33,871 bases of DNA, from the NCBI GenBank assembly GCA_944371445.1, contig CALVXR010000010.1:1-33871 (forward strand). Direction: 5' to 3'. This DNA comes from an uncultured Bacilli bacterium (GTDB taxonomy: Bacteria; Bacillota_I; Bacilli_A; RF39; UBA660). The translations under genes and the position numbers were made by a program. Below are positions 7,111-14,656 of this stretch, piece by piece (position 1 is the first letter of the stretch; every line of letters starts with the position of its first letter). The notes below the pieces were generated by a model. That model worked only from the letters and a program-made list of their open reading frames with translations. It did no database searches and was not told the origin of the DNA.

Positions 7111-8111
7111 AATTTATTAATTTTATAGAAGAAAAAATATTTTTTATTCTCTTTCAAATAAGTTTTATATTTTTAATTTCACTTTTATTATTACTTAATG
7201 ATATAAAATTAGATTTAGTTATTTTATTAGTATTTATATTAATTATATATAATATAATTTATCTTATATTAGAATATATAAAAATAAGTAAAAAAGAAAA
7301 ACAAATAAGAAATTTAGTAGATAATTTAAAAGAAAAATATTTAATAGCAGAACTCCTTCCAAAACCTAATGAACTTATAAATAAATCATATTATTATGCT
7401 TTAAAAAAAGCTTGTAAATCTATGAATGATAAAATAAGTAATTTAGAAAAAGAACAATTAGAATATGAGGAATATATAGAAAGTTTTGTTCATGAGATAA
7501 AAACACCCATATCAGCTTTATCACTAGTATTTGATAATAATAAAAATTATGATTTAAAAGAAGAAGTAGAAAAAATAGATAATTTAGTAGAGCAGATGCT
7601 TTTTTATGCAAGAAGTGACACAACAGAAAAAGATTACTTTATTAAAGAATTAAAATTAGATGAAATAATTCATGCTGTTTTATTAAATTATAAAAACTAT
7701 ATATTAAAAAAGAAAATAACATTAAATGTAGAAAATAATAGTTATACTATTTTTACAGATGAAAAGTGGTTAAAATTTATTATTTCACAAATAATTCAAA
7801 ACTCAATTAAATATTTAGATAAAAATAATAGTGAAATAACAATAAAAACAGAAGAAAATGCTAATAATATAATTTTACATATTATAGATAATGGATGCGG
7901 AATAAAATCATGCGATTTACCTAGAGTTTTTGATAAAGGATTTACAGGAACTAATAGAAAAAAAGAACATTCTACTGGAATGGGATTATATTTATCTTAT
8001 AAATTATGTAATCTTTTAGGATTAAAAATAACTATAGATTCAGTTAAGGATAAATATACAGAAGTAAAAATTATTTTTCCTAAAAGTAATATATATAATA
8101 TAAAAAAATAA
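7107..8111 (+). CDS. bceS-like: BceS-like intramembrane-sensing histidine kinase (334 aa)
   Basis: Two N-terminal membrane helices (about 11-30 and 36-57) with almost no extracellular loop between them, as in kinases that sense through a BceAB transporter and not directly. The H-box is ESFVHEIKTPISAL (His129), the N-box SQIIQNSIKY (Asn232), the G1 box DNGCGI (from Asp261), the F-box VFDKGFTG and the G2 box STGMGLYLSY. It overlaps the regulator gene by 4 bases. No obvious terminator lies between it and the next promoter. Confidence 0.9.
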   Translation: MKFINFIEEKIFFILFQISFIFLISLLLLLNDIKLDLVILLVFILIIYNIIYLILEYIKISKKEKQIRNLVDNLKEKYLIAELLPKPNELINKSYYYALKKACKSMNDKISNLEKEQLEYEEYIESFVHEIKTPISALSLVFDNNKNYDLKEEVEKIDNLVEQMLFYARSDTTEKDYFIKELKLDEIIHAVLLNYKNYILKKKITLNVENNSYTIFTDEKWLKFIISQIIQNSIKYLDKNNSEITIKTEENANNIILHIIDNGCGIKSCDLPRVFDKGFTGTNRKKEHSTGMGLYLSYKLCNLLGLKITIDSVKDKYTEVKIIFPKSNIYNIKK

Positions 8112-8116
8112 AATAT

Positions 8117-8144
8117 TTGTATTTTAATGTCATCATGATATAAT
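8117..8144 (+). promoter_or_regulatory. Promoter of the first membrane-anchored XRE gene
   Basis: TTGTAT (8117-8122), 16-base spacer, extended -10 TGATATAAT (8136-8144). Confidence 0.6.
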
Positions 8145-8178
8145 ATATATTAGTTTGATAGAAGTTTGGATGTGAAAT

Positions 8179-8874
8179 ATGAATCAAGAAAAATTTGGAA
8201 ACTTTATAAAAGAAATAAGAAAAAAAAATAACTTAACTCAAAAACAACTAGCAGATAAATATCATGTAACATATCAAGCTGTAAGTAAATGGGAAAATGG
8301 TAAAAATATGCCAGATACTTCTTTAATAAAACAAATGAGTAAAGATTTTAATGTTAGTTTAGAAGAATTATTTGAAGGTGAATATAAAGAGAAAAAAGAA
8401 CATAAAAAAAGAAATATATTAATATTAATAATTATTATATTAATAGTATCATTTTTGTTATTTTTATTTTTACATAAAGATGATGAATTTGAATTCAAAA
8501 CTTTATCTAGTAGTTGTAATAATTTTGAAGTATCAGGAAATATTGCATACAATAAAAATAAGTCTTCAATTTACATAACAGATATTAGTTATTGTGGTAA
8601 GGAAAACCCGGAAAGTTATAATAATATAGAATGTATTTTATATGAAAAAGATAAAGATATAGAGAAAAAAATAAGTTCTTATAAGTATGAAAAAAAAGAA
8701 CCTATAAAATTAGAAGATTATTTAAAAGAACTAACATTTGCTATAGATGACTATGAAATGCTTTGTAAAGAGTATTCTAAAAATAGTTTATATTTGTTAA
8801 TAAAAGCATCGAATGATAATGAAAAAGTAACTACATATAAAATTCCGTTATCATTAAATACATGTCCAAAGTAA
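8179..8874 (+). CDS. Membrane-anchored XRE-family regulator (231 aa)
   Basis: An N-terminal HTH_3 domain (residues 6-62: FIKEIRKKNNLTQKQLADKYHVTYQAVSKWENG) is followed by a Lys-rich linker, one membrane helix (about 80-98) and a 130-residue extracellular part with four or five cysteines and no motif that I recognise. The topology (DNA-binding domain inside, unknown domain outside) suggests a one-component sensor that reads an external signal and acts at a nearby promoter. The start ATG at 8179 has only a weak ribosome binding site. It is monocistronic, with its own promoter and a terminator. A relative of the same layout lies at 11064; the two flank the arylsulfotransferase gene. Confidence 0.8.
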   Translation: MNQEKFGNFIKEIRKKNNLTQKQLADKYHVTYQAVSKWENGKNMPDTSLIKQMSKDFNVSLEELFEGEYKEKKEHKKRNILILIIIILIVSFLLFLFLHKDDEFEFKTLSSSCNNFEVSGNIAYNKNKSSIYITDISYCGKENPESYNNIECILYEKDKDIEKKISSYKYEKKEPIKLEDYLKELTFAIDDYEMLCKEYSKNSLYLLIKASNDNEKVTTYKIPLSLNTCPK

Positions 8875-8897
8875 CTCAACTAAATGTTGAGTTTTTT
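8873..8897 (+). terminator. Intrinsic terminator after the XRE gene
   Basis: 8-bp perfect stem AACTCAAC (8873-8880) / GTTGAGTT (8886-8893), loop TAAAT, followed by T. The stem starts within the stop codon. Confidence 0.85.
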
Positions 8898-8911
8898 CAA
8901 CTAATAATTTA

Positions 8912-8940
8912 TTGAATTAAAATAAAAACTTTTATATAAT
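8912..8940 (+). promoter_or_regulatory. Promoter of the arylsulfotransferase gene
   Basis: TTGAAT (8912-8917), 17-base spacer, TATAAT (8935-8940), with the gene start 24 bases further on. One of the best -35/-10 pairs in the window. Confidence 0.75.
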
Positions 8941-8963
8941 CAAATTGTAAAGGAGAGTAGAAT

Positions 8964-10931
8964 ATGAAAAAGAAAAATATGTTAAAAGTTATAATAGGAA
9001 TCTTTTTACTGATTATAATAGGAATTTTAATATTAGCTTTAGTATTAAATAAAAAATTAGAAAATAAAATAGAAGTTGATACTAAAAAAAGTTTAGTTAC
9101 TACACAATATGAAAAAGAAAGTAAATTTAAAACAGAAGGATATACAGTAGATAAGCCTAATATAATTTTAGATTCATATAAAGCATCACCACTTACAGCT
9201 TTAATACTTTTTGAAACAGAAGAAGAAGTAGAACCTGTTATTACTGTAAAAGGTAAAGATGAAAATACAACTTTTACTCATAAATTTAGTAAAAGTAAAA
9301 AACATTATATAGAAGTATATGGATTATATCCAGATAAAGAAAATGAAGTTGAAATAAAATTTAATACAAAAGGAAAAGAAATTATAAAAACATATAAAAT
9401 AAAAACAGATAAATTACCAGAAGACTTTATTTTACCAACGAGTGTAAAAGCAGATAAAGAAAAATTAAATAATGATTTATATTTTTTTACACCATCATCT
9501 AAAGGATACACCTGTGCATATGATGTTAATGGTGATGTTAGATGGTATTTAAGTAATTATGCTTTATGGGATAATACTAGACTTGAAAATGGGCATATGT
9601 TAATAAGTACAGAAAGATTAATTAATGACCCATATTATATGACAGGCCTATATGAAATTGATATGCTTGGTAAAATATATATGGAATATTCATTACCAGG
9701 TGGATATCATCACGATTACTTTGAAATGCCAAATGGAAATCTTTTAGTTGCTTCAGATGATTTTTATAATAGAAATGGAACAGTTGAAGATTACATTGTA
9801 GAGCTTGATAGAAAAACTGGTGAAATAGTAAAAACATTTGATTTAAAAGATATATTAAAAATGGAAGATGGAAAAAGTGAAAACTGGTCTAACTATGATT
9901 GGTTCCATAATAATTCAGTATGGTATGATGAAAAAACAAACTCTATTACATTATCAGGAAGACATCAAGATGCAGTTATAAATATAGATTATAAAACAGG
10001 AAAGCTAAAATGGATAATAGGTGATCCTACTTCTTGGAGTAAGGAATATCAAAAATATTTCTTTAAACCAATAGGTGATGATTTTGAATGGCAGTGGAGT
10101 CAGCATGCCGCTATGATAACACCAGAAGGATATGTATTTATCCTTGATAATGGTAATAATAAATCTAAAATAAAAGAAGAATATGTAAGTGCTGAAGATA
10201 GTTATACAAGAGGGGTTATGTATGAAATAAATACAGACGATATGACTATTAAACAAGTTTTTGAATATGGTAAAGAAAGAGGAAGTGACTTTTACTCACC
10301 ATATATATCAGATGTTGATTATTTAGATAAAGATCATTATATCGTTCATTCAGGTGGTATTGTATATGTAGATGGAAAAAACTCAAATCAACCAGCAGGA
10401 TTTAGTAAAAATACAACTTTAAAATCAGATACTGTAGAACTATTAAATGATGAAGTTATTTTTGAAATAGTATTACCAACTAATAATTATAGAGTTGAAA
10501 AACAAAGTTTATATAATGATTCAGAATTTAAGTTAGGTAAAGCAGAAAGAATTGGTAGTTTAGGGAAAACAAAAGAGACTGAAACAAAAGTAGGAGTATT
10601 AACTAAAGTAAAGGATATAGATGAAAAATATAAAAAATATAATATAAATTTTACAAAAGAAGAAGATAGACTAGTATTTAAAGGACAGTTTAAAAGAGGA
10701 CAAAATGTAAACGTTATATTATATAAAGATTTCAAAGCAGTATATTATAAACAAAGTATTAGTAAAAAACCATATACAGCTTTGTGTGTAGATATATTTA
10801 CAGAAGAAGAAAATAAAAATGGTCTTTCAATTACAAGATATATAAATAGCGAAGGCTTAAATGGTAAATATTCTATTTATGTAGAAATAGATGGAATACT
10901 GTACAATACAAAAGAATATGTAGAATTTTAA
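8964..10931 (+). CDS. assT-like: Membrane-anchored arylsulfate sulfotransferase, ASST family (655 aa)
   Basis: PAPS-independent sulfotransferase that moves sulfate from a phenolic sulfate ester to another phenol through a sulfo-histidine intermediate. A Lys-rich start and one helix (about 8-28) anchor it outside the membrane. Residues 65-150 form the N-terminal beta domain, and the rest is a beta-propeller with repeated blades. The family's active-site residues are recognisable: GGYHHDYFEMPNG (His249/250), DWFHNNSVW (His315), LSGRHQD (Arg333) and WQWSQHAAM (His381), matching His252, His356, Arg374 and His436 of the E. coli enzyme. Own promoter (8912-8940), ribosome binding site AAAGGAGAG, own terminator. 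No dsbA/dsbL partner is seen, and only one cysteine precedes the propeller core. Substrate unknown; host- or diet-derived phenolic sulfates would fit a gut bacterium. Confidence 0.88.
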   Translation: MKKKNMLKVIIGIFLLIIIGILILALVLNKKLENKIEVDTKKSLVTTQYEKESKFKTEGYTVDKPNIILDSYKASPLTALILFETEEEVEPVITVKGKDENTTFTHKFSKSKKHYIEVYGLYPDKENEVEIKFNTKGKEIIKTYKIKTDKLPEDFILPTSVKADKEKLNNDLYFFTPSSKGYTCAYDVNGDVRWYLSNYALWDNTRLENGHMLISTERLINDPYYMTGLYEIDMLGKIYMEYSLPGGYHHDYFEMPNGNLLVASDDFYNRNGTVEDYIVELDRKTGEIVKTFDLKDILKMEDGKSENWSNYDWFHNNSVWYDEKTNSITLSGRHQDAVINIDYKTGKLKWIIGDPTSWSKEYQKYFFKPIGDDFEWQWSQHAAMITPEGYVFILDNGNNKSKIKEEYVSAEDSYTRGVMYEINTDDMTIKQVFEYGKERGSDFYSPYISDVDYLDKDHYIVHSGGIVYVDGKNSNQPAGFSKNTTLKSDTVELLNDEVIFEIVLPTNNYRVEKQSLYNDSEFKLGKAERIGSLGKTKETETKVGVLTKVKDIDEKYKKYNINFTKEEDRLVFKGQFKRGQNVNVILYKDFKAVYYKQSISKKPYTALCVDIFTEEENKNGLSITRYINSEGLNGKYSIYVEIDGILYNTKEYVEF

Positions 10932-10938
10932 TATAGTT

Positions 10939-10966
10939 AAATAGATAATTATAAGTTATCTATTTT
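10939..10966 (+). terminator. Intrinsic terminator after the arylsulfotransferase gene
   Basis: 10-bp perfect stem AAATAGATAA (10939-10948) / TTATCTATTT (10956-10965), loop of 7, T tail. Confidence 0.85.
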
Positions 10967-10969
10967 TCG

Positions 10970-10995
10970 TGTTATAATTAATGTATTAATTATAA
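10970..10995 (+). promoter_or_regulatory. Extended -10 promoter with a perfect 10-bp inverted repeat
   Basis: TGTTATAAT at 10970-10978. TTATAATTAA (10972-10981) and TTAATTATAA (10986-10995) form a perfect inverted repeat with TGTA between, so the -10 box is one half-site. A repressor bound here would block the promoter; the XRE protein encoded 70 bases downstream is the natural candidate. Confidence 0.6.
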
Positions 10996-11063
10996 AGTAA
11001 ACCTATGGTATGTTTAAAAAATAAATAAATTTTGATAATATTGCTTATGAAAAGAGGGATATT

Positions 11064-11792
11064 ATGGATATGGAAAAAATAGGAAAATTTATTTCAGAAA
11101 AAAGAAAAGAGAAAAATCTTACTCAAGAAAAATTAGCAGAAAAACTTTGTATAAGTAAAAATGCTGTAAGTAAATGGGAACGAGGCTTAAACTTACCAGA
11201 TGTATCACTTATGAATGATTTGTGTAAAATTTTAGATATTTCTTTAAATGAATTATTTGCTGGAGAAAAAATAAATAAAGATATTTTAAAAAAGTCAGAA
11301 AAAAATATCTTTGAAATATTAAAATTAAGAAATAAAGAAAGAAAAAAGTATAAAAATTTTATTTTAGTAATCTTAGTAATTTTTTTAATTATGTTTTTAT
11401 TGCTTATAAAAAATATTTTAGTTAATTACGGATTTATTTATGATGATAATTTAAAATATTCAAAAGTATATATAGTAGGAGAAGATAATATTAAAGGAAA
11501 TGTTAATATAAATGAATTTGGTAAATTAAGCATAGACTTTGATATTGGAGCAAATAAATATGGAATGGCAGTATTTAAAAATCCAAGTAAAGCATTTAAA
11601 AGGTTAAAAAAAGATTATTCTGAAGGTATCAAGTTAATTCAAAATGAATTTAAATTACTTCCACTTAACAATTTCACTTTCAGAAAATATAAAATATATG
11701 GATGGCAAGTAACTAAAGGAACAAAAAAAGAAAAAGAAATGGCAAGATTTATAACAGAATTTTTAGATATATATGAAAATAGTTTTAATTAA
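11064..11792 (+). CDS. Membrane-anchored XRE-family regulator (242 aa)
   Basis: HTH_3 domain at residues 6-64 (FISEKRKEKNLTQEKLAEKLCISKNAVSKWERGLNLPD), a charged linker, one membrane helix (about 98-116) and a 125-residue extracellular part without recognisable motif. This is the same plan as the protein at 8179, but the outer domains are not alike at first sight. ATG at 11064 follows AGAGGG at a proper distance; a second Met two codons later is possible. The palindrome over its promoter suggests autoregulation. No clear terminator follows. What it senses is unknown; proximity to the arylsulfotransferase is the only contextual hint. Confidence 0.8.
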   Translation: MDMEKIGKFISEKRKEKNLTQEKLAEKLCISKNAVSKWERGLNLPDVSLMNDLCKILDISLNELFAGEKINKDILKKSEKNIFEILKLRNKERKKYKNFILVILVIFLIMFLLLIKNILVNYGFIYDDNLKYSKVYIVGEDNIKGNVNINEFGKLSIDFDIGANKYGMAVFKNPSKAFKRLKKDYSEGIKLIQNEFKLLPLNNFTFRKYKIYGWQVTKGTKKEKEMARFITEFLDIYENSFN

Positions 11793-11886
11793 AATATAAA
11801 AATAACTTCATATATATTACTGATTACTACTTTTAATTATTATAAAGAATGTTAACTCTTTTTGCACATTTTCCTCATTTTGTAGG

Positions 11887-11915
11887 TAGAAAATACTAAT
11901 TTAAAATAGTATAAT
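11887..11915 (+). promoter_or_regulatory. Promoter of the soluble XRE gene
   Basis: TAGAAA (11887-11892), 17-base spacer, TATAAT (11910-11915), 17 bases before the start codon. Confidence 0.55.
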
Positions 11916-11932
11916 AAGAAAAAGGAGGATTT

Positions 11933-12385
11933 ATGAATATAGGAAATAATTTAGTAGATGCAAGAAAAAAAGCTAATCTTTCACAAGAAGAAGTGGCTTT
12001 TAAATTAAATGTTACAAGGCAAACAATATCAAAATGGGAATTAGGTGAAACAGTTCCATCAGCTATAAAAATTAAGAAATTAGCCGATATTTATAATGTT
12101 AGTATAGATGAACTTGTTGATGATGATAAAATATTAAAAGAAATAAGAGATGTTATTAATAGAACTAATTTTAAAAATGTAAATGAAACGGATTGGACTA
12201 GTGTTTGGAGTAAGAAATATCCTGTTTTAAAAACTTATCAAAAGGAAGTAAACATAGATAAATATAAAAAAGAAATAAGAAATTTATTAAAAAGTTTAAT
12301 GAAAGATTATGGGTATAGTGAATTAGATGCTATGTTAGTATTAAAAGATATACTAGCTCATAATTATAAAAATATTGATAAGTAA
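11933..12385 (+). CDS. XRE-family transcriptional regulator (150 aa)
   Basis: HTH_3 domain at residues 3-62 (LVDARKKANLSQEEVAFKLNVTRQTISKWELGETVP). The remaining 85 residues are charged and helical, with no membrane segment, unlike the two XRE proteins upstream. AAAGGAGG lies six bases before ATG. The VanY-like gene starts 28 bases after the stop without an intervening terminator, so the two are probably co-transcribed and the regulator may control the peptidase gene. Confidence 0.82.
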   Translation: MNIGNNLVDARKKANLSQEEVAFKLNVTRQTISKWELGETVPSAIKIKKLADIYNVSIDELVDDDKILKEIRDVINRTNFKNVNETDWTSVWSKKYPVLKTYQKEVNIDKYKKEIRNLLKSLMKDYGYSELDAMLVLKDILAHNYKNIDK

Positions 12386-12413
12386 TATTTTTAATAAAAT
12401 TATAGGTGGTACT

Positions 12414-13496
12414 ATGAAAAAAAAGATTATTACATTACTTATTTTATTAATACTTTTGCTTTTTTTATATTTTATATTTATAAGAAAAACTAAAGTTGTG
12501 TTTAATAGTAACATGTTAGCAGAAATAAATAGTAATAAATATATATTAGATTATATAAAAGAAATAGAAAATGGTAAATTAATAACAAAAAATAAGAAAA
12601 TAGATACAAGTTCTTTAGGGAAAAAAATAATAAAGATAAAAGTTAAAGATTTATGGAAAATAAAAGAATATAAATTTATAGTAAATGTTAAAGATACACA
12701 AAAGCCGATTATTGAAAGTAACACCGAATTTAAAACATTTACTGGTAAGGAGATAGATTTATTAAATGGAGTAAAGGTAACTGATAACTCTAAAGAAAAT
12801 TTAACAGTTACTATAATAGGAGAATATGATTTTTATAAAGCAGGAACTTATAATTTAAAATATTATACTAAAGATTCATCTAATAATGAAACATATAAAG
12901 ATTTTATTTTAAAAGTAGAAGATGATCCTAATAATAAAGTATATAAAACTAGTAAAGGTTATAATTTATATATAAAAGATGGAGTAGCTAGTATAAACGG
13001 AATAGTGCTTGCTAATAAAAGTTATAGTTTACCATCTAATTATGGAAGTAAACTAACAGATGAAACAATGTTAAATTTTAATAAAATGAAAGGTGATGCT
13101 TTAAAAGAAGGAATAAATTTAAATATAATAAGTGGTTTTAGATCATATAATGATCAAAATATTATTTATAATAATTATGTAAAAAAAGATGGAAAGAAAT
13201 TAGCTGATACATACTCAGCAAGGCCAGGACACTCAGAGCATCAAACAGGTTTTGCTATGGATATAAATTCATTAAAAACTGATTTTCAATATACAAAAGA
13301 AGGTATCTGGCTTAATAATAATGCCTACAAATATGGTTTTATTTTAAGATATCCTAAGGGAAAAGAAAATATAACTGGTTATATGTTTGAACCATGGCAT
13401 TATAGATATGTAGGCGAACTTTCCAAAACACTTTATAATAATGGTTCTTGGATTACATTAGAAGAATATTTTGGAATAGACAGTTATTATAGATAA
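12414..13496 (+). CDS. vanY-like: VanY-family D-alanyl-D-alanine carboxypeptidase (360 aa)
   Basis: Zinc peptidase that trims the terminal D-Ala from peptidoglycan stem peptides outside the membrane. The start chosen is ATG 12414, with AGGTGG at 12404-12409, which puts the signal-anchor helix (KKKIITLLILLILLLFLYFIFI) at the very N-terminus; an in-frame ATG at 12375 would add 13 residues and overlap the preceding gene. Residues about 92-170 form an Ig-like DUF5011-type domain (KDTQKPII to KDSSNNETYKDF). The catalytic domain (about 230-350) has SEHQTGFAMD, the SxHxxGxAxD zinc motif (His276, Asp283), and EPWHYRYVG with Glu326 and His329. All ligands are present, so it should be active. No van resistance genes are near, so a housekeeping or stress role in wall remodelling is more likely than glycopeptide resistance. 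Confidence 0.88.
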   Translation: MKKKIITLLILLILLLFLYFIFIRKTKVVFNSNMLAEINSNKYILDYIKEIENGKLITKNKKIDTSSLGKKIIKIKVKDLWKIKEYKFIVNVKDTQKPIIESNTEFKTFTGKEIDLLNGVKVTDNSKENLTVTIIGEYDFYKAGTYNLKYYTKDSSNNETYKDFILKVEDDPNNKVYKTSKGYNLYIKDGVASINGIVLANKSYSLPSNYGSKLTDETMLNFNKMKGDALKEGINLNIISGFRSYNDQNIIYNNYVKKDGKKLADTYSARPGHSEHQTGFAMDINSLKTDFQYTKEGIWLNNNAYKYGFILRYPKGKENITGYMFEPWHYRYVGELSKTLYNNGSWITLEEYFGIDSYYR

Positions 13497-13524
13497 AACT
13501 TTTAGAATTTTTTAAAAGTTTTTT
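13495..13524 (+). terminator. Intrinsic terminator after the VanY-like gene
   Basis: 10-bp stem AAAACTTTTA (13495-13504) / TAAAAGTTTT (13513-13522) with an 8-base loop and T tail. Confidence 0.75.
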
Positions 13525-13526
13525 AT

Positions 13527-13555
13527 TTGCTTTTTTATATAACTTATATTATAAT
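13527..13555 (+). promoter_or_regulatory. Promoter of the second kinase-like gene
   Basis: TTGCTT (13527-13532), 17-base spacer, TATAAT (13550-13555). Confidence 0.6.
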
Positions 13556-13581
13556 ACATCTTCAAGGGGGAAATTTAAAGT

Positions 13582-14448
13582 ATGAAAAAAAGAATATTAA
13601 CTAGAAATTTAATAAATAATTTAACATTATATAAGACTACAGGTAATGCTACTATATTTAAAATGAAAAATGGTGATATTTTAAAAATATTTAGTCCATT
13701 TTATCTGACTATGGCAAAAATAGGTGGTATTAATTTAGAAAAAAAAATAGAAGATTCTGAAAAAGTAAAGTTATCTGATGAAATAAAAAAGCCAGTTATG
13801 TCTTTTTATGATGAAAAAAATACATTTATAGGATACTCTTGTAATCCAGCAACTGGAATAAGTTATAATGAAAGAGAAGATATGTTATCATTAAGTCAAA
13901 GAGAAGATTTATATATGTATGGTGATATATTTACAAAACTTGAAAAAATTGTTAAAGAATCAGATGCAGTTTTTCCAGACTTATGTACATGTGATAATAT
14001 ATTTATTGATGAGAATAATAATATACAATTAATTGATTATGATGGATTACAAGTTGGAAATCAAAAAGTTATGCAAATATCAACAACCTTAGGTGACGAT
14101 AGAATGTATTATAATTCTAAGTATATGAAAAATGATCTTTTTACTAAAAATTTAGATAAAAAAAGTTTAATTTTATTATATTTTTTATCTGCATTTAATA
14201 CCAATTTAAATATGGTTGGTAAAAAAATTCCAGAGACAGGAGAAATCATTACTTTAGATATGTTTTTTGAATTTCTTGGCATAGAAGATTATGATTTTAT
14301 GAATAAAGTAAGTAAAATATTTAATGATAAAGTAGAAAATGAATATCTTGGAGAATCTTTATATGATATAGCCGAATCATATAATATGATTGCTATTCCA
14401 GCACCAATGAGAAAAGGATATTATGTAAAGAGATTAACTAGAAAATAA
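13582..14448 (+). CDS. Kinase-fold-like protein of unknown function (288 aa)
   Basis: Residues 17-38 (YKTTGNATIFKMKNGDILKIF) look like a nucleotide loop and beta-3 lysine. Residues 132-156 (FPDLCTCDNIFIDENNNIQLIDYDGLQV) look like the catalytic and metal-binding loops of small protein-kinase folds: Asp133, Asn139 and Asp152 of an IDYDG motif, with one extra residue between the Asp and the Asn compared with the usual spacing. No membrane segment. AAGGGGG lies 11 bases upstream of the ATG, a long spacing. It has its own promoter and no obvious operon partner. It shares with the 902 protein the pattern Asp, then FIDENxNxxLID, and about half a kinase domain in length on each side. Substrate unknown; activity is plausible but unproven. 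Confidence 0.55.
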   Translation: MKKRILTRNLINNLTLYKTTGNATIFKMKNGDILKIFSPFYLTMAKIGGINLEKKIEDSEKVKLSDEIKKPVMSFYDEKNTFIGYSCNPATGISYNEREDMLSLSQREDLYMYGDIFTKLEKIVKESDAVFPDLCTCDNIFIDENNNIQLIDYDGLQVGNQKVMQISTTLGDDRMYYNSKYMKNDLFTKNLDKKSLILLYFLSAFNTNLNMVGKKIPETGEIITLDMFFEFLGIEDYDFMNKVSKIFNDKVENEYLGESLYDIAESYNMIAIPAPMRKGYYVKRLTRK

Positions 14449-14554
14449 AAATAATCATATTCGATTTTCATTTTTAATAATATTATGAAAAACTATTTAG
14501 ATAAATATTTATATTTTATTTATATTAATTAAACGAAAAATTTTTATAAAAAAC

Positions 14555-14583
14555 TTACACAAAAAAATAAATTGTGTTATAAT
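14555..14583 (+). promoter_or_regulatory. Extended -10 promoter of the MATE gene
   Basis: TGTTATAAT at 14575-14583, with TTACAC (14555-14560) as a weak -35 at 17 bases. Transcription would start near 14590, within the structured leader or just before it. Confidence 0.6.
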
Positions 14584-14584
14584 G

Positions 14585-14639
14585 TAAACTGTCGTGCAGT
14601 TTAAACGTAAGTCCAGACAAAGATTTACGTTATTTTTTT
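14585..14639 (+). promoter_or_regulatory. Structured leader ending in a terminator-like hairpin before the MATE gene
   Basis: Two hairpins in tandem. The first is TAAACTG (14585-14591) / CAGTTTA (14597-14603) with loop TCGTG. The second is AACGTAA (14604-14610) / TTACGTT (14625-14631), whose loop holds GTC/GAC, followed by A and seven T (14633-14639). The ribosome binding site comes only after this T run, so the second hairpin would stop transcription before the gene: an attenuator arrangement. I cannot match it to a known riboswitch class. Because the first hairpin lies so near the -10, it may be an operator in DNA and not an RNA element. Confidence 0.5.
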
Positions 14640-14656
14640 GGATAGGGAGGATTTTT

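Noticed and set aside
902-8111. Mycoplasma-like genetic code (TGA as Trp), considered because of the low GC content
   Set aside because: TGA ends the GntR and response regulator genes at exact ATGA overlaps, and Trp is always TGG.
10005-10256. Minus-strand open frame inside the arylsulfotransferase gene, and similar short ones at 9305-9511, 9622-9837 and 10487-10735
   Set aside because: All are antisense to an intact enzyme and have no promoter or ribosome binding site.
8179-12385. Toxin-antitoxin pairs, because three XRE-type genes lie close together
   Set aside because: None is paired with a small RelE/HigB-like partner; two are membrane-anchored and single-gene, and the third is followed by a peptidase gene.
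12375-12413. Start of the VanY-like protein at 12375
   Set aside because: No ribosome binding site, overlap with the XRE gene, and the signal-anchor helix begins directly after the ATG at 12414, which has AGGTGG upstream.
12404-13496. Vancomycin resistance locus because of the VanY-like gene
   Set aside because: No vanA/B-type ligase, vanH, vanX or VanRS pair is linked; the two-component system here is Bce-type.
14594-14656. Extension of the MATE protein to a GTG at 14594
   Set aside because: It would translate the leader hairpins and T run; the MATE family start fits ATG 14657 with GGGAGG.
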